Source: Antitrichia curtipendula
Lineage: Eukaryota; Streptophyta; Bryopsida; Hypnales; Leucodontaceae
Assembly: GCA_951230915.1 (NCBI GenBank)
Contig: OX579634.1
Location: 40,685,570 to 40,749,569, forward strand
DNA length: 64,000 bases
Direction of reading: 5' to 3'
A model generated the notes under the pieces. The model made no database searches, had not been told where the DNA came from, and saw nothing but the letters and a program-made list of their open reading frames with translations. The translations under genes and the position numbers were made by a program. Positions 49,848 to 63,780 of the stretch are shown here, one piece after another (positions within the stretch are counted from its first letter, which is position 1; each line of letters opens with the position of its first letter).

Positions 49848-51993
49848 GTCAAGTCTTTTGCTCTCTATTTGAATAAAGAAGTCTACTTAATTAAATGATT
49901 GTAAAAAAATGCTATACCAATGTTGCAAATTAGATACAATTATATGCAACTAGTTCCACCATCACTCACAATCTTCTTAATATATAAGAAAGCAAGTATT
50001 AGAAATGCAAAAGTAGATGAATAAAACTAGAAGTAGTAGATTAATAGTAGCACTCTTTATATACTACAAATATATCCTACTACCGAAATTAGTAAGGTTA
50101 TTATATAATAATAGACAAAGTAAAAGTAGCACTTGTAACCCTACTATCAAGGTTTGTACTAATTTTAAAAATTTATCTTATTGTTTAAAATTTGAATGTA
50201 TTTTATTTTGTTGATATTTTTCTCTTTAATTTTTCATTTCAAAAAGCTTGGATGATGCACATTCTTTGATATTCAATATCATACATTCAATAAGTCAAAA
50301 TTGTGTGAAACCTTTAATGTGCACACTTCAAATGAAAGAGGCCATAAAAAAAAATTGTTCTCCATCCATTCTTAATTAAATAAGTTATTCAATCATCTAA
50401 ATGTATATACATCAATCCAAATGCGGCAATTCTATTTTTTTATAAATTAGGTGAATTATGGAGATTTCATCTATTCAAAGATATTTTGCAAAATGCTTCG
50501 ATTTTTTTTTCCAATGTTTCAACTTAGTGAAAAATCACTACCAATAAAACCCTTGAGTTATGTATTTATATGCATTCATGATTCATTGTATTTGTTGCTA
50601 TACTTTTTTGAAAACGTGGATTTATCCTTGCTTGCTACACTATATTACATTGCTTTATCTTATTAGGGGGCGTGTGACTCTAAGGGTGGTTGAAAGATCA
50701 AACGATTTTGGTAGTGCTTTGCACAATATTCACAATTTTTTTGGAAGTGTTTTAAAATTGAAAATACAATTTTTTTAAAAATATGAAAAATATGTACAAT
50801 GTATACACCTTTAAGAAGAAGGTACCTTTTGAAGGAAAAGTATAGAACTTTTTTCTAAGTGGGAGAACTAGAAAAGTGCAAAATCTCAAGAAAAAAGGTA
50901 TCTTGATGTTTTCATTTTTAAATGAACTAAACATTGTCCAATTGGAAGAGCTTTACAGTGATGAAGAGATTTCAAAGAAAGAATGATTTCAAAACCATCT
51001 TCGATATTCAGAAGTGCACACTTAAGAAAATACGTTTGTGGAGGCCATAAATAATGTTTCTTTTAAGTTAACTTTGGTAGGCATATGTCCATCTAGTGTG
51101 GATACAATCCAAAGAAATTTAAAGTCTACTTTAATATTTTTGGATACTCCACAGTACTAAAAAAAACTAAACCGCAAGTTGTGACAAATTAGCTAAATTT
51201 AAATTTAAATACAAAATGATTTTTGAAATTTCTTGAAAAAATAAGGAATATGATTATTGTCAAATTAGCCATCTCCAATGAAAATTTCAAATGAATTAGG
51301 CTCATGCTTCAAAAGTTATGGCCGATGACAATTCTGTCATTCCAATTGTGACGCAAAATAAGACCGGTCTTTCTTGAAATCACTCCTAATTTACCAAAGT
51401 TGCACTATTTGTAATATAATTAAACTGTAGCAAGATACAATATTATTGTAGACCTAAATTTCAAACCAAAAATCAATGTAATAATATTTCATCTTGCAAT
51501 TTCTAGACACCTTGAAAGTGCAAGAGTCTAGATTTTCTTAGTTTGTAAATTTTGGATACCTTCAAATTGTTAATTAAAGGTGTATCCAAAATTCATCATG
51601 GGCTCTCATGTCCAAATTGTATATATTTAAGACAAGTATCTACTCAAGACAATTCTTGTAATTTATGGACAAAATTACATGTCCTTAGCTGATGAATTGT
51701 GACTATTTGTAAAACTATCCAATCTAGGATCTTGCCTAAAATGAGCGTCCTTTGCATATGAGAGTGAAAGTGGGATTCATTTTGGGTGTACGTACTTCTA
51801 ATACTTTAAAAATTCATATTTTATTCATTTTTGTTGTCCAAAAAATGCATGCAAAGAAAGTTTTAAATTTCCTTTTGACTCCCAACAAGATTCAACAATA
51901 GATACAAGTTAATAATGCTCAAATGTTTATTCAAACAATTTTAGATGCAGTTACTTTAGTATAGGGTTTCAAAATATAATAAATATAAAGCAA
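49848..51993. other. upstream region of the kinase and AT-rich spacer
   Basis: No gene recognised; open frames are short and AT-driven. Confidence 0.35.
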
Positions 51994-51997
51994 TTAA

Positions 51998-52938
51998 CCC
52001 CTAAAGGTTTTTGACTATATTTTCACAAAAAACGCTCCCAAACTGCCATTTCTAGTACAAGTACCAAATTTTGGAAAAAAAAAATTTTGGACACATGTAA
52101 CCATATGATCTTGTAGTAAACTAGTTTGAGAAGATGTGGAAAAAATTTCAGAAATTTCCACCGTGTAGATTGCAAGATATTAGCATTTGAAGTGACAAAA
52201 CCCCTTTTTTTGTCCCTGGGAAAAACCGGGCAGCTGCACTTCACATGGTCAAATTTGTATGAAAAAATGTCCAAAATGGTGGTAACTCTTTGGATTCATT
52301 CTTCAAAGCAAGTTAGCGACATTCTTGAAAAATTTAAGATCATTTGGAATTGTACAACATATAGGAAAAAAATAGTTAGAAAGAAGTAGAAAATGATTCA
52401 AAACACTAAATTGTTAAGGATTTAATTATGGAATTGAAAAATGCCAATCCAAAAGATTGTAATGTTTTAATAAACAATCTACACCTTGTGTTTATATTTT
52501 TTTCCAAAAATATTGAAAATTGAGTTAAATAAAGGACTTCAAAGTTTATTTTAGAGTAGAGATTCTATAACTACCCACAAACTACCCACAACTAAAATTC
52601 TTCATAACTTTCATCTCATAAATCAAAGTGGAATGATTCAAAGCTTTCCTTGTGCACATAAATCTAGAGAACCAATTTCAAATTTTTATTTCTCTAGAAA
52701 ATGATTTTAAAAGAAGTTTTTTTTGCTGCCCGGGATGCCCGCCGAACAATGAAAAGTACATATCATACCATAACTTTTTAACCATGTGGTCAAAAGTTAT
52801 GAAAATTGTTGGGCCCTAAAGCTACTCCTCGGGCACATCTTGTGTTAAAATTTCAAAGAAAAAAAATAAAAAGTTCATTCGTGGTGAGCTACCCAAAAAC
52901 GCTATGTTGTCAAAAAATGGTGTTTGGTCCTTTAGGGG
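51998..52938 (+). mobile_element. TTAA-flanked non-autonomous element C3 (941 bp)
   Basis: CCCCTAAAGGTTTTTGACTA at the left, GGTCCTTTAGGGG at the right, TTAA at 51994-51997 and 52939-52942. Same length and orientation as C1 and visibly similar along the whole length, so C is probably the youngest of the long subfamilies. Non-coding. Confidence 0.88.
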
Positions 52939-52942
52939 TTAA

Positions 52943-55119
52943 TTCATTGTGTTAACTCGTGACCTACAATGAGTTTTCAAGAACCAAGTAGAGTTATCCA
53001 AGAAGTCAATAAATGTCCCTTTGCTTTGATTCTAATTCTTGATTACTTTCAAATTTTAATTGAATTTGTGAATTTTGTTTTGGAATGACAACAAGTCATA
53101 ATTACTTACAATCTAATCACGTGGATTTTTCTTCCAAAAGACACCTATAGCCTTGAGTTTAAACCTTGGCGTTGGCATTGTGCCATAGTCCATCCAAGTA
53201 CTACCATAGTCCATCCAAGTATGGTGGAGGTCAAATGACTTTGTTGTTGTACAGTATGAACACAAAAGTTCCACTTTGAATCACAACAAGTTCAAAAGCT
53301 AGTTCTAGGACGTGTTTGTATAAAACTTGTTTTTTCTTAATTGTCCTCGGTTGTCCTTTTAACTGTTCTACGGATTGTATTCTATAGATTTATAACTCTA
53401 GATCTAATTCTAAATCTTATTTTGGAAAACTTTAAGGACCAAATGGTCCTAAGCAAATGATTTCATTAATTTGAGCCTTAGGTTGTAATAAGATCAATAC
53501 AAATGTGCAAGTTAGCCAAAGTAAAGTGCATTATCAACATATAACATAAGAGTGGTTAACTTTGGCACTGATGCCCCAAGATAATATGCTCTAAAAGCAA
53601 TCATAACACATAGGTACATTTTTCTTTTTGCTATGTACCAACAATACATTTGAGGAGGTGGTTGCTTTTAGTGACCACTACATTTCAACTTCAAAAATTT
53701 GTAACTAATTCCATAAAGGTCCAAAAAATAATGCCCTCAGCTGATATTGCCCTCAGCCCTTGCACTAAGTGCGAATGGATTGCAAATTAATGAAAATACA
53801 AAGGAAAAGCATGAGAAGGAATGAGTGACAATTTTGGAGTTTGTGAATTGAAAGATGACTTGAAAATGAATCCGAAATAAAACTGAACTGATAATGGGCT
53901 GAAATTGAATTGAAGACGGAATGAAATCTGATAAATGTTCAGTTCATTGAAAACAGATTAGAAATGAAGAAACTGGAATGAGAAATAAATTAAAAATATA
54001 ATGACTGGGCATGAAAATGAACAGAAACTTTGAAATGAGTTCAGTTCATCATCGTGAACAGGAAAAATTAAACAACAGATTGAACATGGATTGAAACTCA
54101 ATTTCCTTCACGGCTTGAGACTAGCTGCGCACAGGGAAAATCGAAGACGAAGAATCAGGCAGCTAAATTCCCGGACTCACAGAATGAACGACGCTGCAGC
54201 CTGGAATCAATGGTGAAAGAGCCCAACCATATATTCATCTAATTGCTCGTCAAATAATTGACATTCATGATCATTTGGCTCCAAGAAAACTGATTCCAGT
54301 CCCCCATCTTTTCTTTTTTTGGCACAAATTGACAGTCACACGTTCAATTGCAAGAAAAAAGGAGAATTGAAGACAGCCCAAACAATCAGTTACGAGGGAA
54401 AAGAAACACAGGTCTATATACTATAACTTTCAACCCGTTCCTGGTGCAAACAGACCCCCAAATTGCTTCACCAGGCTTGCAGTTCCCGAAATTGCAATAT
54501 TCGTTGTTGAATGTGGCGTAACTCAATTGATAACAAAATCTTATGCATTAACTAATTATGGTCGTATTAGTTCAAATGGCGAGTTTCAAAGTGCCAATGA
54601 AAATTTCATTCATGTACATTGACAATGAAAATGGAGCCAGGATACAGAATGCTCAGAGCATTCTGAAGTGCTTTCACGGTTATTAGTGTGATTTCATCTC
54701 AAAACGAAAATAAGAATTCATTCATAATTACTGAGAAAATGAGGGAAATAAAGTCTGAAGGATCCTAAACTTTAGAGGCCTCCCACTTCTAATTCAGGGT
54801 TAAAACACAGACAGAGTTCAACGCATTCCATCAGCAAGTGAACTTCGTCATGCACATGTGAGACTCTGAGCATAGTCAGTGTCTTCATTATGATTACTTT
54901 TGTTGCATCTGCGCATACATCTGAGCAGCAGCAGCACTTTATTCACAAGCTAGTTTACCCTCAGTTTGAAAGAATTATCATACTTCAACTGGTGCAACAA
55001 ATATCTATGCAGCCTGTTTGTATGCTCTTGATTTAATTTAATGAACACCAATTCAAATCAGTCTCCACCTACCTGCGTTAGCATTTACTATGAAAATACT
55101 CGTCAGCCTTATTATCCAT
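52943..55119. other. spacer downstream of the propeller gene
   Basis: No gene recognised. 53800-54080 is rich in 'gaaatgaa..tgaa' words in a degenerate repeat. The last part probably holds the 3' UTR of the minus-strand gene ending at 55120. Confidence 0.35.
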
Positions 55120-57462
55120 TCACGCCAGCTTCCAAATGTAGATGTTGTCGTTCACAAGTCCAAACAAGGTGCCGTCTTTGGCGCAGTCCAGGGTCTGGAA
55201 TTGGTGGAACTTGAGTCCCGTGTTGAGCTTGGCGATGCACACGTTCCCGTACCAGGCCTGGATGGAGAACGTCTCCTCCGTGGTCACCATGATCATCACC
55301 TCCGAGCGAGGCAAAATGGTGCACCCACACGTGTTGCTGATGACGAACCCCTCCGGCCGGTACAGCGGCCTCAAAATCTCCGACCCCAGCACCAAAGTAT
55401 TATGCGCACGGTCACCCTGTATTGAGTACTGTTTGATCCCATGATCCCTCGGCCTGTCAGTTGAAGAGGAGGTTTCCACACGAAGCCCAGCTGCTGCGAA
55501 GCCAATATTGCAGCAAGTCTGGGTGGGAAGGAGGAACGGTTTTCTAGGCAACAAGTTACCCACCTCGAGCTCCCGGAATGCAGCATTAGTATTCAATATT
55601 TGACCAGCAGCAGCATGAGCGTTGTCAGGCAGGAGGTCGACCATCCCCCGCCACCTGATCTCTCCTCTCTTGGTGGACACGTACAGCCTCCCCTCGTTGG
55701 TGCAGGCCACCGTTTGCACGCTGTCGTCTCCCAAATTCACCGTGGCCACCTGCACAAGACCCCTCCACACGCGGATGTTGCTTTCGTCCTCCACGTCCAC
55801 GCTGTATAGTGTGTCAAACTTGTCCACCACCAGCTTGTGCACGGGCGCCATGTGGCCCAGCAACTGCGTCACGAACACGTACCCCAGACTAGGGTGCGGT
55901 TTCCACACCTCGATGGCTCCGTCGCTGCAGCCGAAGTACAAAGCTCCGGACGAAGACTCGGAGATGTTGGTGTAGTACCTGTCGAAAATACAAAGGGAAT
56001 TAGAATCAACAGTCCATTTCAAGCACATACGCATTACATACACGAGTTACCACATGAGCGTTACTTCCATTGGCAAGATCATCAGATAAACAGATACATA
56101 TTTAGCAACCAGACAAACCTATAAGCGTGATCATCAGGGTCGTTAGTATCTCACTCATGGAACACTCATAGAACACTCATGAAACACTTCTTGCATTCGT
56201 ATGCTCACATGGCAGTTTTCCAAGACTATTTTCTTCTCCAGATTCAAGTCCATGTTCCCAATCATTTTAGCAGTACCTGCTTCCTCCGTTGGATGCTGAG
56301 TCGCAGTGCAACGCGCACAGAAATCGTTTGTTTCGCCAGGCGATGATGGACGTGGCTCCCTCGGAGAAGTCGGCACCCGTGGGTCGGGCGCCGATGAAGA
56401 GCATGTCCTTGCACCCGGCCTCCTCCACGCCGAGAATGAGCTCGTACTCGTGCTGGGGGTAGTCCAAGTAAGCAAAGGTGGCGAAATTCTCGTTGCTGGA
56501 GTAGACGGACACGTTAAGGATCTGGCGAGTGGACTTATAGGCGATCACGTAGAGCGTGCCGTCCTCGGACACGTTGATGCTGCGCGACCAGTCCTCGAAG
56601 ACGTCCTTGCCCGGGATGAAGTTGGCCGCGCGCACGATTCGGGAGTAGCACATACCACCAGAGAAGACCTGCTGCCCCAGCTGACGGCGGACCGACGCCC
56701 GGGTGCGCGGGTAACAACCTGGGATCCCTCCTTCCGCATGGGTGACCCGCAATTCATCACGGGAGCCGCTCGGAGAATAATTCTCAGAATTTGATGTCCA
56801 CAATCGGGAGGACTCGGAGGTCTTGCGGGCCTGCCACACGAAAAACACAAAATTTGAATCAGCAAACCACCAGTTTAATACATGATTTCTTTCAATTGGC
56901 TATCGCTGCTTTCCACAAGTCGTGCACATCGAAAATTCTTTAAGAACGAAGAGACCCGCCTGGTATATATGTTTTTGAGTTTTTGAGGAGGTCACGTGGA
57001 AGATTTCTATAGTTCAATTCTACTTATTTTGTGACCAACACTACAATGCTTTCCTTCAATTGGCAATAGCTGGTTTTCACAAGTTGTGCACAGCCGTTAA
57101 TCCTAGAAAGTCGCCATGCATGTCTAAGAGGTTTTGAGGTGGTCATGTGGAAGATCTCAGTTGTCCAATTACTTTGTGACCAACATATGCCATGTTCATG
57201 GACTCTGGTGAAAAAACATTTGGCCCCATCTGGATTTTACTTTAACTCACAATAAGATCAACCAAATTGGTCATTTCGTAACCATGAATCCATCCTTAGT
57301 CCTGTAGGGGTTACTACTCACCTTCTGTCTGTGGTTGTCTTCACGAAGACTTCCAGCTCTGACCATACCACAGGACCCTGTGAGTACAGAATCCGCGAGT
57401 TCCAAGACTTGAGCTTGAACGCCCGTCGATACATCCATCCCTTCATCGCAGTCCATTTCCAT
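55120..57462 (-). CDS. beta-propeller (WD40-like) protein, family not recognised
   Basis: Three exons, 57462-57322, 56830-56277 and 55978-55120, join with GT-AG introns into 1554 nt (517 residues), ending NIYIWKLA. The start MEMDCDEGMDVS is the first in-frame ATG of exon 1, only one base after the acceptor, so more upstream coding sequence or a 5' UTR intron is possible. Residues 1-110 are polar and probably disordered. The rest shows repeated blade-like strands: INVSEDGTLYVIAYK, GALYFGCSDGAIEVWKPH, GHMAPVHKLVVDKFDTLYSV, SNIRVWRGLVQVATV, TVACTNEGRLYVSTKRGEIR and LDCAKDGTLFGLVNDNIYIW. These resemble WD40 blades with weak GH/WD signatures, implying a scaffold role. Base composition is much more GC-rich than the flanks. 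I cannot name an orthologue. Confidence 0.82.
56883..57190. repeat. imperfect tandem duplication in the propeller gene intron
   Basis: Two ~150-bp units start near 56885 and 57050. They share 'caattggc.at.gctg.tttcc', 'acaagt.gtgcaca', 'ttttgagg.ggtca.gtggaaga' and 'actt..tttgtgaccaaca' in the same order. Confidence 0.7.
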
Positions 57463-59340
57463 TCTGCAGTTATGCATCACATTTAGAAAGACATGTATCA
57501 GTTGACATCTACGTACTGAGCTAACACGCACCTAACCTTCAAAACCCAAGTTGTTCACTGTATAAGCAAAGCATCGCAAAAGAACTTCATATTGCAAGCA
57601 CAGACATTCACAATGAGAGCAAAATCCAACTGGATCACAACTGCCTATACCTCTCCCTCAAGGTAAAAAGAATTTCATAAACTATGGAAGGCATCTGCTA
57701 CATAACTCCAAATGGAATCTCAGTGATGAAACACACATTTGCTAGTGTCATGGTAGCCTTAATCCACACTTCTTTGTAACAACCTTGAATGAAGCTCTCG
57801 ATGTGTTTTGCAAATGCAAACAAGAGTTTGCAGATTTACCGGATGGACTAAGAATGTATTCCCGTATTCTTTGAAAGCCTGATGAGCTAATTTGAGTAGA
57901 AATAGGTATAACGCTCCCTTCTGTGGTCCTGATACTATTATTGTTGACTCTGAGATACCTGCAAGAAATATCTCTAAACGTCAGATTGAAAGTGCACACC
58001 TCAGACCTCAAAACCCCTAAGGTAGAGGATACAAAGTCATCAGAGACTTGATCCCGTCTCCCAAACTGACCGGCCCCTGTCACCAACAACAACTCAGCTA
58101 TTCTTACACTTGGTTGAACTAATTAGTAAGTAGTGTACCATGACTTGGTTAAACGTCTATAACAAGTAATCTTTGATTGACAATAGGGTTGTATACTGCC
58201 ACTGGTAGTGGTCTACAACCTCCCACATTGAAATAGCATAAGAATTTCATATATAGTGATGAAAATTTCATCTCAATAAGATTTGGATCCTACACCCAAA
58301 GCTCTCCACACCTCTATACATCTTCCAAATATCATTCTACTACACATGTTAGAATGCAAAAAGTGAAGCAAATAGTATCCTCTACCAAGTCGTGATTCTA
58401 GCCTAACCTAACCTGTTCACGAAATCAAGAAAAACGATGCTTTAGGTCAAAATACTCCACCACCATCACTATCAACTTCGACCCACTAATTCCTACAAAC
58501 AGACGATCGTACCTTATCTTAAGTTCGCAGTTGATCGGCTCTTCAGCTACGGAAATCCATGATCGCTCTAAATGTAAAAAAGCACCTCAAATTCAAGCTC
58601 CATATCCGAAGTCAACGATCGCCAGCCCACGCTAGATAAACGGCTCAACTACCCTCCCAAATCACCAACACCTAAGTAGAGCTAAGAAGAGAAAAACCCT
58701 TGCCCAGACTAACTCCAGTTCCAAACCCGGGTACAAATTCGGTGCAAAATCGAATGGATCATAAACCCACCCTTGTCATTTGCATCAAAACCCGGGTACC
58801 AAACCCCCCAAGAGAATTTTAAAAAGGGCAAAAATCCTGGAAAACCCCCAACGCTCCAGATTTCCGCCTCGACGCGCTTTCTAACTTACACTCGCAAAAG
58901 AATACACACAGACAAAAGGGTCTCTGGGAAATCCGCGAATTGGAACGGCGAGACTCCTCGCGAGCGGGGGTTTTGCAAGCTGCAGCAAGACTCCCTCCAC
59001 CGGGCCTTTCCTGTGTTGCGTCGCGGCCGTCTTCTGCGCGGGAATTTGGCTACGGAGGCGTCCTCTTCAGCCTTTCCACCGACTCCTCCTCACAGGAATG
59101 GTGCAAAATCCGTAAGCCCAGTGGAGCCTTACCGCAGGGCAGGAATCGTCAGCTGCACTGGCTCCGTGTGTACGTGTCCGCGTTGACATCAGCCAGTGTT
59201 CTCTCTCCGGGCGAGCTGGGTTTTCATTGCATTTCACACCTTCAGTCGATTGCTAGGCCGGAAACTAAGGTAGCGGCACCCAAAACCGACACTCTTTTTT
59301 TTCTGGTGCAGTTCCAATTTCTTTTGTAAGAGCTTGTTAG
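57463..59340 (-). other. 5' region of the propeller gene with possible non-coding exons
   Basis: 58700-59300 is a GC-rich island compatible with the promoter and first exon of the minus-strand gene. 57960-57842 is bounded by AG and GT and open in two frames but does not join the start exon in frame, so it may be a 5' UTR exon. The second copy of the intron repeat from 19960-20300 lies at 58040-58390. Open frames on the plus strand in the GC-rich part show no motif. Confidence 0.4.
58040..58390. repeat. second copy of the dispersed repeat seen at 19960-20300
   Basis: Same block order as the copy in the reductase intron, including 'acttggttgaac..att', 'accatgacttggtt', 'ctacaacctcccacattgaa' and 'ctccacacctctataca'. 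Confidence 0.6.
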
Positions 59341-60434
59341 AAACCTCAAGAAAAATCTAACTCGAGGTGTTTCGCAATTTTGCAACACCTGGCTAATATT
59401 TTGTAAATTTTCAAAGTTGAAAGCATAGGATACTTACTTATGCCACTAGATTCATCCTTAACCTGCCAATCTTGATGCAAAAGATGCTTCAACTTCCATT
59501 GCTTACCTCAAATGGCTCTTCAACGCCCAACAATTGCTCTTGAGATTCTAATGGTGAAGGTGGCGAGTTTGAGTGCCTCTACCTTGTATGGCCCCTTTTG
59601 CTCCCTTCAACCTAATGTATTGCCTCAACGCGAACCTTAAAACAATTTTTTGCAAGCCAAAATTTGACCAAGAATAGTTGTCTAAGGGAGTTTAGTGGTA
59701 GTTACAAGGAGGTGAAGTACTCATAAAAGGCATTCCATCAAAGAGTCTTACCGGTAATAAGTTTTATTGTTGGCTCTTCAAACCTCCTCAATGTGTCAGT
59801 GTTGGGGGAAGATATGACAACCCATAGAAAGGGCCTCAAATTAATTCATTGAAAGGGTTCTATTGGTCCTATCGAGAAAGCCCTCAAGACCAAACATTTA
59901 AATTTTGAACAACAAATGAATGCGCACATGATTCAAGTATAAAAAGCTTCTTTTTTTTCATCCATCTAAATGTTTGTAGATTTTGTGCTAGTTCTCTTAC
60001 ATTTGAATAGTACACATTTCCATTAAAAAAAAAAATTTAATTCTAAAGTTCAAGGGGTACATACATGTCAATTAGACTTCAAAAAATAACTTCTTTAGTT
60101 CAAAAAATGATCCATCTTGAACAATTGAATACTTAAATAAAAGTTTTTAAAGAATTTCTTCAAAAAAAAATAATATTATACATCATAAATAGAAATGATC
60201 TATATTTTCAAAATTGAGAGTCAAATTGATATGAAAAATATTTGTAAATACATTTTCAAGTACATTTCAAATCAGTCTCAAATTATTTTATTCTAAAGAT
60301 TGATAAAAAATAAAATTTGCATATTTAGCTAATGAATTTTATAGTGACAAATTATTTTATAGTGATAAAATATCATCTTGCTTTAGTTACTTTGGATGTT
60401 TTGAATGTTTTATTTTAATAATAGACAAAATGAC
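59341..60434. other. spacer without recognised gene
   Basis: 59440-59900 is less AT-rich and may be an old transposon or gene relic; no motif was found. Confidence 0.3.
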
Positions 60435-60438
60435 TTAA

Positions 60439-61408
60439 CCCCAAAGTGACATTCAATTTCTGGGATTCAAAAACATCATTGCTTTTGAAGCTTTATGGAT
60501 CTAAATGTCTTCAAGTTATACAAATCTCAACCGTACAATTTTGTAGTGTATATATTGTAGATGACATGTACAGAATTTGAAGTCATTTGGTCACATAGAT
60601 TGTAAGACCATAATGTTTTAGTGTTGAAAATGGATGCTGAAATTTTCCCAAAAACACATTTGGAGGTGAAATTTGATTTCTAAACCTACTCAAATGAAAA
60701 AACTTTACACTACAAAATGATTCAAAACTAGTATACAAACACATTGGTGAAAGAAAATTTCATTCAATAGACTCATTGTGTCTACAAAACGACTTTGAAA
60801 TATCAAAAATCAGTTAGAAAAATTGCAAAAAACACATCTAAAGCTAAACCTCCTTCTACTAGAATGCTTCTCAGTCACTCATTAATTCTTGGATTAACAT
60901 GAAATTTTAGCCACACAAACTAGACTAATATGCGCAACTTTTCCAAAAAGAATTATTGAAAATGGACTCTGTATAAAGAAGAAACAAGCCGCCAAAGTTC
61001 ACAATACTCCAAAAATGACAGGATTTTGAAATTCGAATTCCTCCCGAACATTCAAAACAGCTTGGATTGACATGAAAACTTTACCACAAGAACTATAATT
61101 CAAGGAGAAAAATACCCAACAAATTTTATTGAAAATGAGCAATGAATGAAGGAGATACAAGGCCCCAAAGTTGCGGCCCTAAAATGCAGTTTGTTGAACT
61201 CAAATTGAAGTTGTGAACTTCGATTGACTTCCAAAAAATCAATACATCTTGGATTGATCTGAAAATTTTACCATAAAAACTAGAGGGGATAACTCAACTT
61301 TCCCAACTAATTTTATTGAATTTGGACCTTGGATGCAAAAGTTACAGCACTTTGAAGTGGACTTGAAAGTGTATGAGGACACTTTCTATCCTCTTTGTCA
61401 CTTTGGGG
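60439..61408 (+). mobile_element. TTAA-flanked non-autonomous element A3 (970 bp)
   Basis: Perfect 13-bp terminal inverted repeats CCCCAAAGTGACA / TGTCACTTTGGGG, flanked by perfect TTAA at 60435-60438 and 61409-61412. Collinear, in inverse orientation, with A1 and A2. The best-preserved ends among the long copies. Non-coding; the short frame crossing its right end is chance. Confidence 0.9.
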
Positions 61409-61412
61409 TTAA

Positions 61413-63453
61413 ATTAGGAATTTTTTGTATTGTAGGAAAGATGCCAATGTACCATGAACTATCTAAAAAAAGTTCATTACCTAATTTTTCAAATACAAAT
61501 AATTGTTTTTTGGAGGCTTTAAATCACAAAGAAATTAGTATTTCAATAAAAAAAATTGTATTTCTAGTGTATTAATGTAAAGACTCTACATTCTAAATTA
61601 AATCTAGATTTTCAAATTGCCTTCCAAAAAGATAGCACAAGTCCAAACTCCAATAGCACTATTTGGTTGCTCTTAAACGGCCATTATAAAAAAGAATTCT
61701 TAATTTTTGCTCTACATTGTGTGAAGTTTACTTATCTTCAAGCATCTTTTGAGACTTTAAATGCCAATTTGATCAACATCCAAGAATTATTAAGGAAAAA
61801 TTTATTCAAAATTTTCAAATAGTATTCAAATAGTGCAAGGACTTTTTGTATGCATCTTTAGATTTAATACATTCATAAGTTTATATGGTTGTAAGTTCAA
61901 AGAATTGAGCCATTTTGATATCAATTTGGTATTCTATATATTTTTAAATACCACTAAATGTATTTTATTGTATTTAGTCTTTTTTAGCCTTTAAGATGGA
62001 TTTATTATAATTTTTCAAATCTATGTTCAATACTATTTTCATTATATTATTTGAAATTTCTTAAGCTTAATTTTATATTTCATTTGTAAATTCAAAATAA
62101 TGAGATTTTTTTATTTTTTTATTATGATTTTGGATATTTTGTAATAAAATTAAATATTGAATTGTTTTAGAAATTTAATAAAAACAAAATATGTAATGAA
62201 ATAGGTCAATAAAAGAGATCTCTATTTTAATTTATCTTCCTAGTAGTGTATCAAGTATGTATTCCATATTTGAAATGATGACTTAAATATCTTATAAACA
62301 AGTTTAAGTAACGCATAATTAGGAAACATTCATCCAAATCAATAAAAGTCTCTCCATAAATTACATCATGTTTAACTTGTCATTTTATGATGTATTCTCG
62401 GGGGGTGCACTTAGTTCTACTACAACAAACTACGTGCGAACAAGTGGTTTCTAATAAACCATAATTTCAACTTAAAATTTTGAGCATTGTTTAATAATGA
62501 CTATAGGTTTCTATTGCCAAAATTTTCAGCTCAAATAAAATATGAAATGATTTCTAGAAGAGGTTGAAAATGAACTAAAATGACATATTTTTCAACTCAA
62601 ATAATTATAGAGACACATTTAGATGACTATTGAATCAATATTCAACTCAAAATGAGCTTTCAATAGAGTTATTTTTAGGAATTTTTTGTTCATTTTTTAG
62701 ATAATTTTTTCTTATATAATATAGAGGCGTGAAAGTTATTTTTCAGTTCTATAGTGTATCTTTTTACTTCAAAAATTTGTAAGTAATTATTATTAACAAA
62801 TATAAATTCAAAACATAAACTTTCAAAGTAGAAAAATCTATTCATATTTTTATATTATTTTTATTTAAAATTCAAAAAGTATATAGGGGGTCCAAAGTTT
62901 TGTTCGCATGTGGTTTCTAATAGATACTCTAAGTGACACCCCCACTACCACCCTGAGGATGTATTGTGTAGTTACAAATCGCCTTATAAAATACATCATG
63001 TAGCCACAATTGTCAATCAAAACATCAATCAAAATCAATTCTACAGAGTGTTAAAAACACCCTCTATCAAAATAGCATAAGCATCTATATTCATGAGTCA
63101 AATAATCTCTCACATTATGAAAGGAAAAATCCAAGAATCCAAGTGTCAAAAGAAACTCCGAGTTTTTATTCAAAAGGCTAATCATCATAGCCAAGCAAAC
63201 CCTCACAACAAGTGCTCTCTCCCTCAAAACACTCATAAGACTTGACTTGACAAGAATGACAAGTCAAAGAAGCTTCAAGCCTAAGTACTCTAAATCCTAG
63301 TTGACAAGAACAAAGTGTCAACTTCTACATCGGGTTCTTAAATGACTATGGTTTCCCTAAAACCACAACATGGGCTAAACAATCCATCGTAGCCCAATAG
63401 ATAATACATTGTGACGTGCTTTAATATTAGATAACATGTCACCTACCATATGT
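61413..63453. other. very AT-rich spacer
   Basis: No gene recognised. Confidence 0.35.
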
Positions 63454-63780
63454 CTAAAATGTAAACAAATCAAGTTTAAATAACATGGTTGCATATTCAT
63501 CTTTGGCTACTATTTGTTTTTGTTTTACAGTAGAACAAAGATTCGGAAGATCTTCAAACTTTGAGGGTAGCTGACTCATTTGTGTTGCAAATGATTTGCG
63601 CTTTGTTAGAATTTGAACACTAGTGTCATCTTCTATTCCATTTAGTGTTGCATTAGATTCTTTTATAAGTTGTAGATAGTTTTTTTTTGAAGCCACATCT
63701 TTTAGTACTTCATTTGTTATCACTGTTTTTTGATAAGATGTGTTTTGAAATAATTCTTTCATTGCATGTTGGTTTGTCAT
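63454..63780 (-). CDS. hypothetical open frame, 108 residues
   Basis: An ATG-initiated frame in very AT-rich DNA encodes a polar product (start MTNQHAMKELFQNTSYQKTV, middle LPSKFEDLPNLCS, end MLFKLDLFTF). No domain, signal peptide or membrane segment is visible. It is longer than most chance frames here and has a balanced residue mix, so it may be an exon of a gene continuing to lower coordinates or a transposon remnant. The product is unknown. Confidence 0.25.
   Translation of the reverse strand: MTNQHAMKELFQNTSYQKTVITNEVLKDVASKKNYLQLIKESNATLNGIEDDTSVQILTKRKSFATQMSQLPSKFEDLPNLCSTVKQKQIVAKDEYATMLFKLDLFTF

Noticed and set aside
56306..56794. 162-residue open frame on the plus strand
   Set aside because: Antisense to an exon of the propeller gene; GC-rich coding DNA often leaves antisense frames open.
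57842..57960. Extra coding exon of the propeller gene
   Set aside because: Although bounded by AG/GT and open in two frames, neither frame joins exon 57462-57322 without a shift or stop; kept as a possible 5' UTR exon.
58773..59329. Two overlapping plus-strand frames of 137 and 129 residues
   Set aside because: They lie in the GC-rich promoter island of the minus-strand gene, are in different frames and have no domain or plausible context.
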